Of a stretch of DNA of 5,223 nt, positions 1 through 5,223 are shown piece by piece. The stretch comes from an uncultured Dialister sp. Lineage in GTDB: Bacteria; Bacillota; Negativicutes; Veillonellales; Dialisteraceae. The stretch is from NCBI RefSeq assembly GCF_900541605.1, contig NZ_UQKJ01000126.1:1-5223 (forward strand), given 5' to 3'. The position numbers and the translations under genes were made by a program. The stretch's first letter is position 1. The number at the start of each line of letters is the position of its first letter. Under the pieces are notes generated by a model, which was not told the DNA's origin, did no database searches, and worked only from the letters and a program-made list of their open reading frames with translations.

Positions 1-1
1 T

Positions 2-15
2 CTCAACTCTCAACT
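2..15. repeat. Tandem heptamer CTCAACT, two units
   Basis: CTCAACT occurs twice in a row at the window's left edge, is followed by a pyrimidine run, and may continue to the left outside the window. A closely related heptamer pair, CTCAAAT, lies at 331-344. Confidence 0.7.
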
Positions 16-26
16 CTTTCTTTCGT

Positions 27-193
27 GCCTTGAGCGGAACAGCCGCTTCGCGGCGGTTTTCAGGTGGATGGACTCCCGTGCGAACGGGCGGGGGCTTCCA
101 GCTGCTAGCAGCTAGAAAAGCTGGTTAGGCCCTTTGGGCCCAATCCCATCAGTTTCCATCAGCTAACCCCAGCCCCGTGGGCAGCCCCTTCCC
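27..193. repeat. Dispersed intergenic repeat, copy A
   Basis: This copy aligns with 5051-5223 in the same orientation, from GCCTTGAGCGG to CAGCCCCTTCCC. Outside one divergent patch of about 20 bases (68-88) and a 7-base gap, only about six bases differ. It is packed with short hairpins: GCCGC-TTC-GCGGC (42-54), CCCGT-GCGA-ACGGG (75-88, in the divergent patch), the palindrome at 100-113, GGCCC-TTT-GGGCC (128-140) and GCCC-CGT-GGGC (172-182). No open reading frame or transposase is present, so this looks like a structured non-autonomous element or an intergenic RNA unit. The right boundary is unknown because the other copy is cut off by the window end; the unit may continue to about 204 or 238. 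It lies downstream of gltB. Confidence 0.9.
100..113. repeat. 14-base perfect palindrome in repeat copy A
   Basis: AGCTGCTAGCAGCT is identical to its own reverse complement. In the other repeat copy the same two 7-base arms are separated by the 7-base loop GGCTGTT, so the two copies differ by an exact gain or loss of the loop. Confidence 0.85.
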
Positions 194-238
194 GAGGAAG
201 GGGCCTACTGCAGAGGCAATTGTCTGTTTTGGGGTTAG
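163..238. repeat. Long-range inverted pair enclosing the 184-204 hairpin
   Basis: CTAACCCCA (163-171) and TGGGGTTAG (230-238) are perfect 9-base complements that enclose about 58 bases, including two smaller hairpins (172-182 and 184-204). The same CTAACCCC arm could also pair, with a 2-base bulge, with GCTGGTTAG just before 128, so two alternative folds are possible. This may mark the true end of the repeat unit. The function is unknown. Confidence 0.5.
184..204. repeat. 9-bp hairpin at the right end of repeat copy A
   Basis: GCCCCTTCC (184-192) and GGAAGGGGC (196-204) are perfect inverted arms around CGA. No T-run follows on either strand, so it is not a typical intrinsic terminator, though it could stabilise the 3' end of the gltB transcript. 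The left arm is also present at the very end of the window, which suggests that the hairpin belongs to the repeat. Confidence 0.8.
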
Positions 239-330
239 AGTCGTCAGGATTCCCACTGCGGCGAAGCCGCGATTGACCCAGCTACCAGATACCAGCCACT
301 AGCTACTTTACCACACCGCAGCCGCGGGGC
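205..330. other. Non-coding spacer between repeat copy A and gltB
   Basis: No open frame, tRNA or promoter is supported here. Besides the hairpin at 258-270, the stretch contains short near-repeats of CTACCAG/TACCAG and CTAGCTAC type (281-306) and a small GC-rich inverted motif, CCGC-AGCC-GCGG, near 316-327. Such low-complexity motifs are common in repeat-rich intergenic DNA. No function is assigned. Confidence 0.5.
258..270. repeat. Small GC hairpin downstream of gltB
   Basis: GCGGC-GAA-GCCGC forms a 5-bp stem with a 3-base loop. No T-run follows in the gltB direction, so it is at best a weak terminator. No better gltB terminator was found between the stop codon and the window end. Confidence 0.5.
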
Positions 331-344
331 CTCAAATCTCAAAT
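331..344. repeat. Tandem heptamer CTCAAAT, two units, abutting the gltB stop
   Basis: CTCAAAT occurs twice in a row, and the next bases, CT, run into the gltB stop codon (345-347). Together with the CTCAACT pair at 2-15 it brackets the intergenic region holding repeat copy A. Confidence 0.7.
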
Positions 345-3300
345 CTATTTTTTTAACTTCTCCTCGAACGCCTCTTTTTCTGCTTCTTCCCGGGTCTTTC
401 CTTTTTTCATGAGCTCGTGAATTCTATTTTCCATGGCTTCGTAGTCCCTTGGAATGACTTTGGTGATTCTGGGGAGGAAGCGGCTCCACTGGGCCAGGAT
501 TTCTTCCGCCCTTTCGCTCCGGGTGCAGATGTAGTGTTCTTCGATGAGGTGCTTTACGTCTTCCTCTTCCTTCGGGTCCGTGAGGGGCAGGGTGTGGACC
601 ATTTCCTTATTGAGGAGTCCTTTTTCCAGGTCCACCACGTAGGCGGTGCCGCCGGACATGCCAGCTGCCAGGTTTTTGCCGGTTTTCCCGAGGATCACCA
701 CTTTGCCGCCGGTCATATATTCCAGGCCGTGGTTTCCGACCCCTTCCACCACCACCGTGGCGCCGCTGTTCCGTACGCAGAACCGTTCTCCCGCCCGGCC
801 GGAGACGAAGGCTTTGCCACCGGTGGCGCCGAAGAAGGCCACGTTGCCGATGATCACGTTATCCTCTGCCCGGAAGGAGGCATTTTTCGGCGGGTAAATG
901 ATGATTTTGCCGCCGGAAAGGCCTTTTCCTGTGTAGTCGTTGGCATCCCCTTCCAGAGTGAGGGTGAGGCCCTTCGGGATGAAGGCGCCGAAGCTCTGGC
1001 CTGCGGAACCTACGAAGGAGAGGCGGATGGTATCTTCCGGAAGCCCCTCTTCCCCGTAGCGCCTGGAAATCTCGCTGCCCACGATGGTGCCGGTGACGCG
1101 GTTTGTATTTTTGATGAAGAGCTTTGCCCGGACCGGCTTCTTTTCTTCCAGCGCCGGTTTGCACATGCGCACCAGCTTCGCCATGTCCAGGGTCTTTTCG
1201 ATGTCATGGACCTGGGGGATCACGAAATGGTGGCCCACGGTGCTGTCGGTGTAGGGCCGGTAGAGGAGGGCGTCCAGGTTCAGGGTGTCGGCCTTCGGAT
1301 TTCCGGTGAGTCCCTTCTGCTTCAGCCGATCGCTCCGTCCCACCATGTCTTCCAGGGTATGGAAGCCCAGGCGGGCCATGATTTCCCGGAGGTCCTCCGC
1401 CACGAAGTGCATGAAATTCACGATGTACTCTGGTTTCCCGGTGAACCGCTTCCGGAGTTTTTCGTCCTGGGTGCAGATGCCGAAGGGGCAGGTATTCTTA
1501 TTGCACACCCGGAACATCTGGCAGCCAATGGCGATGAGGGGTCCCGTGCAGAAGCTGAACTGCTCCGCCCCCAGGAGGGCCGCCATGGCCACGTCCCGGC
1601 CGGTGAGGAGTTTCCCGTCCACTTCCAGGTGCACCCGGTCCCGGAGGCGGTTCATGAGGAGCACCTGCTGCACTTCGGAGAGCCCCACTTCCCAGGGGAG
1701 CCCTGCATGGCGCATGCTCGTCCGGGGAGAGGCGCCGGTGCCGCCGTCGTAGCCGCTGATGGTGATGCCGTCGGCTTTCGCCTTCACCACGCCGGCGGCG
1801 ATGGTGCCGATGCCGCTTCCTGCGGTGAGCTTCACATTGATTTCGGCCCGGGGATTGGCATTCTTCAGGTCAAAGACCAGTTCCGCCAGATCCTCGATGG
1901 AGTACACGTCATGATGGGGCGGCGGGGAAATGAGGGATACCCCCGGCGTGGACCGGCGGGTGCGGGCGATGGCAGGATCCACCTTGCTCCCCGGCAGGTG
2001 TCCCCCTTCGCCGGGCTTGGCGCCCTGGGCGCACTTGATCTGGATTTCTTTCCCATGGACCAGATAATTCCCGGTGACCCCGAACCGGGCGGTGGAGACC
2101 TGCTTGATTTCATCGTTCACGCTGCTGCCGTCGGGGCGGAGCGCAAACCGCTCATCGTCTTCCCCGCCTTCGCCGGTGTTGCTGCGGCTGCCCAGGGAAT
2201 TCATGGCCTTTGCGATACATTCATGGGCTTCTTTGCTGAGGGCGCCGTAGCTCATGGCGCCGGTGCGGAAGTGGTGGATAATAGAGTCCGCGCTTTCCAC
2301 TTCTTCGATGGGGATGCTGCAGCCGGCGGGGCTGGTGAAGTCCAAGAGGTCCCGGAGCCGGATGAGGGGCTCATTCACCTTCTTCGCATAGACCTTGTAA
2401 AGCTCATAGCTCCCGGTGCGGCAGGCCTGCTGCAGGAGCCGGATGGCCTCAGCCGTAAGGATATGGGGTTCGTCTCCGTTTCTCCGGTACTTGAAGACAT
2501 CCCCGGAGAAGAGGCCCTTCTTCGGACCGTAGGCTTCTTCGTGGCGCCGCCGGTTCTCTTCCTCCATTTCCAGAAGGCCGATGCCACCGACAGGAGACGC
2601 CGTGCCGCCGAAACAGGTATCCGCCACTTCTTTGCCGATGCCCACAGCCTCGAAAATCTGGGCGCCATGGTAGCTCTTCACCGTGGAAATCCCCATTTTC
2701 GACATGACCGAGAGAATGCCGTTCACCGCGGCATTGAGGTAACTCTCCCGGGCTTCTTCGGCGCTCTTCTTCCCGAGCCGCCCTTTCTCCGCCAGGTCCG
2801 ACACCGTATCCAGGGCCAGATAGGGGTTGATGGCGGTGACGCCATAGCCGATGAGGGTGCAGAAATGGTGCACCTCCCGGGGCTCCCCGGATTCCAGGAT
2901 AATGCCCACGTCAGGCCGCACCTTCTCCCGGATGAGGAAATTGTGGAGTCCTGCGGAGGCGAGAAGGGCCGGAATGGCCACATGGTCCCGGTCTATGCCC
3001 CTATCGGACAGGATGAGGATGTTGCTGCCCTTCTTCACCGCCGCCAGGGCTTCGTCGAAGAGATGGTGCAATGCCTTTTCCATTTCTCCCCGGCCCTCGG
3101 CGGGATAGAGGAGGGACAGCACGGCAGGACGGATGCGGGGATCCGAAAGGTGCTTCACCGCCGCCATTTCTTCATTCGTCAGAAGGGGCCGGTCCATGGA
3201 GAGGGCAGCAGTGCCCTTCTCGTCGGGGTCCATGATGTTTGCCATGTTCCCCACGTACACCGTGGCGGAGGTGACGATTTTTTCCCGGATGGCGTCGATG

Positions 3301-4895
3301 GGAGGATTCGTGACCTGTGCGAAGTTCTGCTGGAAATAGTCATAGAGGAGCCTCGGCCGCTCGGAGAGTACGGGAAGCGGCGAATCCATGCCCATGGCTC
3401 CCACCGGGTCTTTCCCCGTATCCGCCATGAGAATCATGATATCCCGCATGTCTTCCTGGGTGTAACCGAAGCCCTTCTGCTCTTCCAGCAGGTTCTCCGG
3501 CGTCTTTTCTTCCACCTTTTCCTTCGGCAGGTCCGACAGGTCCACCATGTGCTCCTCGCACCACTGGCCGTAGGGGTGGGCGGAGGCCATGGCGTGTTTG
3601 ATTTCTTCGTCCGGCACGATGCGCTGCTGGGAGGTATCGATGAGGAAAATCTTTCCCGGTTCCAGGCGGCCCTTGTAGAGGACCTCCTTCTGGTCCACCG
3701 GCACCGCCCCCACTTCGGAGGACAGGATGACCCGGTCATCCTTCATCACGTAGTACCGGGCCGGCCGGAGGCCGTTCCTGTCCAGCATACCGCCGATGTG
3801 GATGCCGTCGCAGAAACAGATGGCCGCCGGACCGTCCCAGGGTTCCATCATAAAGTTGTGGTACCGGTAGAAATCCTTCTTCTCCCGGCTCATGGAATCG
3901 TCCTTTTCCCAGGGTTCCGGAATCATGACCATCATGGCGTGGGCCAGGGAATGGCCGGCCATGTGGAGGTATTCGAGGCAGTTGTCGAACATGGCGGAGT
4001 CGCTGCCCGTGTCATCCACCACGGGGAATACCTTCGAAAGTTCCGGGTAGTCCGAAGGCCGGGACTTGCTTTCCCGGGCGTTCAGCCAGTTGATATTGCC
4101 CCGGATGGTGTTGATTTCCCCATTGTGCACGATGTACCGGTTCGGATGGGCCCTGGCCCAGCTGGGGAAGGTATTCGTGCTGAACCGGGAATGGACGAGG
4201 GCCATGGAGGTCTTGTAGTCCAGGTCCGACAGGTCCAGGTAGAAATGGCGCATCTGGTCGCTGGTGAGCATGCCCTTGTACACGATGGTCCGGGAGGACA
4301 GGCTGGCAATGTAGAAGTCGGTCCCCATGCCGGCGGAGAGGGGGATGATTTTCTTTTCCGCCAGCCGCCGGATGATGTAGAGCTTCCGCTCGAAATCCAT
4401 GGGTTCCGTGATGGCGGGGTCCTTCCCGATGAAGACCTGGAGGAAATGGGGACGGATCCGCTTCGCCTCTTCCCCGATGAGGCTCTCGTCGATGGGGACT
4501 TCCCGCCAGCCGAGGACGGTCTGCCCCTCTTCCTTTACGATTTCCTCGAAAATCCGCTTCTGTTCTTCCCGGAAATTTTCGTAGCGGTGGGCAAAAATCA
4601 TACCCACCCCGTACTCCCCTTCCGGAGGGAGGTGAAATCCCAGGACCTCGCACTCCCGCTGGAAGAATTCGTGAGGAATCTGGGTAAGGATGCCGGCGCC
4701 GTCGCCACTCTTCCGGTCTGCCCCCTCGCCGCCCCGGTGCTTCAGGTTCTCCAGAATTTTCAGGGCATCATCCACGATGCCGTAGGACCGCTGTCCTTTG
4801 ATATTTGCCACAAATCCGATGCCGCAGGCATCATGCTCATTCCTCGGGTCATAGAGACCCTGGGCCTTCGGTAAATCTCTCCATACTTTTCCCAT
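345..4895 (-). CDS. gltB: Glutamate synthase large (alpha) subunit, GltB
   Basis: The product is the catalytic subunit of glutamate synthase (GOGAT), a cytoplasmic enzyme that takes ammonia from glutamine and uses it to convert 2-oxoglutarate to a second glutamate. The 1,516 residues match the usual family length. Domains in order: class II glutamine amidotransferase, about 24-440, with Cys24 in HDACGIGF as the N-terminal nucleophile expected after loss of a 23-residue propeptide, HSRFSTNTFP from 235, HNGEIN 257-262, Asp299 in GSDS, and LDRNGLRPARY from 371; central domain, about 460-780, with FAQVTNPPID near 525 and CFGGTASPVGG from 761; FMN-binding barrel, about 800-1180, with GAMSYGALS 879-887, SNTGEGGE 905-912, KPGEGGHLPG 960-969 and SGYDGGTGASP 1047-1057; [3Fe-4S] ligands Cys1125, Cys1131 and Cys1136 (C-x5-C-x4-C); C-terminal GXGXG helix domain, about 1230-1430, with GLSGGK at 1325 and MSGGT at 1413. 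The ATG at 4895 is chosen because GGGAGG lies 9 bases upstream and the propeptide length fits. An in-frame TTG at 4940 lies inside the leader hairpin. No gltD adjoins the gene, so the electron donor, GltD or ferredoxin, cannot be decided here. Confidence 0.98.
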   Translation of the reverse strand: MGKVWRDLPKAQGLYDPRNEHDACGIGFVANIKGQRSYGIVDDALKILENLKHRGGEGADRKSGDGAGILTQIPHEFFQRECEVLGFHLPPEGEYGVGMIFAHRYENFREEQKRIFEEIVKEEGQTVLGWREVPIDESLIGEEAKRIRPHFLQVFIGKDPAITEPMDFERKLYIIRRLAEKKIIPLSAGMGTDFYIASLSSRTIVYKGMLTSDQMRHFYLDLSDLDYKTSMALVHSRFSTNTFPSWARAHPNRYIVHNGEINTIRGNINWLNARESKSRPSDYPELSKVFPVVDDTGSDSAMFDNCLEYLHMAGHSLAHAMMVMIPEPWEKDDSMSREKKDFYRYHNFMMEPWDGPAAICFCDGIHIGGMLDRNGLRPARYYVMKDDRVILSSEVGAVPVDQKEVLYKGRLEPGKIFLIDTSQQRIVPDEEIKHAMASAHPYGQWCEEHMVDLSDLPKEKVEEKTPENLLEEQKGFGYTQEDMRDIMILMADTGKDPVGAMGMDSPLPVLSERPRLLYDYFQQNFAQVTNPPIDAIREKIVTSATVYVGNMANIMDPDEKGTAALSMDRPLLTNEEMAAVKHLSDPRIRPAVLSLLYPAEGRGEMEKALHHLFDEALAAVKKGSNILILSDRGIDRDHVAIPALLASAGLHNFLIREKVRPDVGIILESGEPREVHHFCTLIGYGVTAINPYLALDTVSDLAEKGRLGKKSAEEARESYLNAAVNGILSVMSKMGISTVKSYHGAQIFEAVGIGKEVADTCFGGTASPVGGIGLLEMEEENRRRHEEAYGPKKGLFSGDVFKYRRNGDEPHILTAEAIRLLQQACRTGSYELYKVYAKKVNEPLIRLRDLLDFTSPAGCSIPIEEVESADSIIHHFRTGAMSYGALSKEAHECIAKAMNSLGSRSNTGEGGEDDERFALRPDGSSVNDEIKQVSTARFGVTGNYLVHGKEIQIKCAQGAKPGEGGHLPGSKVDPAIARTRRSTPGVSLISPPPHHDVYSIEDLAELVFDLKNANPRAEINVKLTAGSGIGTIAAGVVKAKADGITISGYDGGTGASPRTSMRHAGLPWEVGLSEVQQVLLMNRLRDRVHLEVDGKLLTGRDVAMAALLGAEQFSFCTGPLIAIGCQMFRVCNKNTCPFGICTQDEKLRKRFTGKPEYIVNFMHFVAEDLREIMARLGFHTLEDMVGRSDRLKQKGLTGNPKADTLNLDALLYRPYTDSTVGHHFVIPQVHDIEKTLDMAKLVRMCKPALEEKKPVRAKLFIKNTNRVTGTIVGSEISRRYGEEGLPEDTIRLSFVGSAGQSFGAFIPKGLTLTLEGDANDYTGKGLSGGKIIIYPPKNASFRAEDNVIIGNVAFFGATGGKAFVSGRAGERFCVRNSGATVVVEGVGNHGLEYMTGGKVVILGKTGKNLAAGMSGGTAYVVDLEKGLLNKEMVHTLPLTDPKEEEDVKHLIEEHYICTRSERAEEILAQWSRFLPRITKVIPRDYEAMENRIHELMKKGKTREEAEKEAFEEKLKK

Positions 4896-4904
4896 ACTCC
4901 AACG

Positions 4905-4910
4905 CCTCCC
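4905..4910 (-). promoter_or_regulatory. Ribosome binding site of gltB
   Basis: The minus strand reads GGGAGG here, 9 bases before the ATG at 4893-4895. It is a near-perfect Shine-Dalgarno match and settles the start at 4895 in place of the TTG at 4940. It begins 8 bases after the T-run of the leader hairpin, so the hairpin itself does not mask it. Confidence 0.85.
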
Positions 4911-4918
4911 GTGAAGAC

Positions 4919-4960
4919 AAAAAGCCGGACAGGCAGTCAAAAAAAGACCGTCTGTCCGGC
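4919..4960 (-). terminator. Intrinsic-terminator-like hairpin in the gltB leader (putative attenuator)
   Basis: On the minus strand GCCGGACAG (4952-4960) pairs perfectly with CTGTCCGGC (4924-4932). After one C/A mismatch the stem continues for five more pairs, one of them G-U, and closes a loop of seven T (4939-4945). Five T follow the stem at once (4919-4923). This is the form of a Rho-independent terminator pointing toward gltB. It lies between the putative promoter and the ribosome binding site, which suggests premature termination that is relieved under some condition. It could instead end a transcript arriving from an upstream gene beyond the window, if gltB had a promoter closer to its start; I see none there. 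The other strand has no T-run after the stem, so the signal is directional. Confidence 0.75.
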
Positions 4961-4987
4961 ATCGGACTTTCTGTAGTTGTGAGATTT

Positions 4988-4996
4988 ATTATAGCA
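4988..4996 (-). promoter_or_regulatory. Extended -10 promoter of gltB
   Basis: The minus strand reads TGC-TATAAT: a consensus -10 hexamer (4988-4993) with the TGN extension (4994-4996), in the only AT-rich stretch upstream of the gene. At a 17-base spacer the -35 position (5011-5016) reads TATCCT, a poor match to TTGACA, so recognition would rest on the extended -10. Transcription would start near 4981 and give a leader of about 85 nt that carries the hairpin. The extension overlaps an 8-base palindrome, ACTGCAGT (4996-5003), which could be chance or part of an operator. No confident activator site was seen. Confidence 0.7.
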
Positions 4997-5050
4997 CTGC
5001 AGTAAGGAAAAGGATAGATGAATTTTGGGAGTTTACCGTTTTGTGTCATA
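4997..5050. other. AT-rich spacer between the gltB promoter and the flanking repeat
   Basis: This stretch lies just upstream of the -10 and ends where the dispersed repeat begins. It holds no open frame worth calling. The minus strand has ATGACA (5044-5049), five of six bases of a -35 consensus, but only CAAAAT 16 bases further on as a -10, so it is not called as a second promoter. It is where an activator of gltB would be expected to bind. No clear dyad was identified apart from the ACTGCAGT palindrome at its edge. Confidence 0.4.
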
Positions 5051-5223
5051 GCCTTGAGCGGAACAGCCGCTCCGCGGCGGTTTTCAAGTGGCTGAGGGGC
5101 GTGCAGACGGGCGGGAGCTTCCAGCTGCTGGCTGTTAGCAGCTAGAAAAGCTGATTAGGCCCTTTGGGCCCAATCCCATCAGTTTCCATTAGCTAACCCC
5201 AGCCCGTTGGGCAGCCCCTTCCC
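5051..5223. repeat. Dispersed intergenic repeat, copy B (cut by window end)
   Basis: This is the partner of the copy at 27-193, in direct orientation, upstream of the gltB promoter. Conserved hairpins are GCCGC-TCC-GCGGC (5066-5078), a 7-bp stem with a 7-base loop (5123-5143), GGCCC-TTT-GGGCC (5158-5170) and GCCC-GTT-GGGC (5202-5212). It ends within CCCCTTCCC, which in the other copy is the left arm of a 9-bp hairpin, so the element very probably continues past the window. Confidence 0.9.
5123..5143. repeat. Stem-loop in repeat copy B, 7-bp arms with 7-base loop
   Basis: AGCTGCT (5123-5129) and AGCAGCT (5137-5143) are perfect inverted arms around GGCTGTT. This corresponds to the loopless palindrome at 100-113. 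Confidence 0.8.

Noticed and set aside
42..60. Intrinsic terminator on the plus strand (GCCGC-TTC-GCGGC then GG and TTTT)
   Set aside because: The stem is only 5 bp before a mismatch, the T-run is four bases, and no plus-strand gene precedes it in either repeat copy. It is better described as part of the repeat.
1..344. tRNA, small RNA gene or CRISPR array in the downstream region
   Set aside because: No cloverleaf or regularly spaced repeat-spacer pattern is visible; the repeats are heptamer tandems and palindromes.
1285..1752. 155-codon open frame on the plus strand
   Set aside because: It is antisense to the conserved FMN and Fe-S region of gltB, with Arg/Ser/Pro-rich shadow composition and no supporting start signal.
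4012..4653. 213-codon open frame on the minus strand
   Set aside because: It is a frame-shifted shadow inside gltB, rich in Arg, Pro and Gly as expected from an off-frame GC-rich gene. The gltB frame is intact here.
417..4874. 1,485-codon open frame on the plus strand
   Set aside because: It is the exact codon-register complement of gltB, has no ribosome binding site before its GTG, resembles no known family, and is explained by absence of TTA, CTA and TCA codons in gltB.
4896..4940. 15-residue N-terminal extension of GltB from a TTG at 4940
   Set aside because: It begins inside the leader hairpin loop, has no ribosome binding site, and would lengthen the propeptide. The ATG at 4895 has GGGAGG at good spacing.
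27..5223. Composite transposon carrying gltB
   Set aside because: The flanking repeats are direct and short, contain no transposase or open frame, and show no terminal inverted repeats or target duplications within the window.

Overview
The window holds one complete gene, gltB on the minus strand (345-4895). It encodes the large (alpha) subunit of glutamate synthase, 1,516 residues with every expected domain. The rest is about 340 bases of non-coding DNA downstream of the gene and about 330 bases upstream. No other protein gene, tRNA, rRNA, CRISPR array or transposase was found.

Reading right to left, in the direction of transcription: positions 5051-5223 are one copy of a dispersed intergenic repeat, cut by the window edge. 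A short AT-rich stretch (about 4961-5050) follows and carries an extended -10 promoter (TGC-TATAAT). The presumed leader of about 85 nt contains a strong hairpin ending in five T (4919-4960), then a ribosome binding site (4905-4910) and the gltB ATG at 4895. The hairpin lies between promoter and start codon and has the form of an intrinsic terminator, so gltB is probably controlled by attenuation or must be read through. After the gltB stop (345-347) come a heptamer repeat, a palindrome-rich spacer and a second copy of the dispersed repeat (27-193) in the same orientation. gltB is therefore bracketed by direct repeats about 5 kb apart.

GltB makes glutamate from glutamine and 2-oxoglutarate and normally needs the FAD/Fe-S small subunit GltD or ferredoxin as electron donor. 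No gltD lies next to the gene here. The partner must be encoded elsewhere, beyond the flanking repeats, or the enzyme uses another donor.

Organism: a bacterium with a GC-rich coding sequence, a Gram-positive-style ribosome binding site and a TATAAT promoter. Palindrome-rich intergenic repeats and heptamer runs of the CTCAA(A/C)T type would fit a GC-rich Firmicute, perhaps of the Negativicutes. That placement is an impression from style and not a demonstrated assignment. The gene avoids the codons TTA, CTA and TCA over almost its whole length, which leaves a 1,485-codon antisense open frame that I regard as an artefact.

The points most worth a second look are the leader hairpin with its competing alternative pairing, and the structured repeat, whose two copies differ mainly in hairpin loops while the stems are kept.
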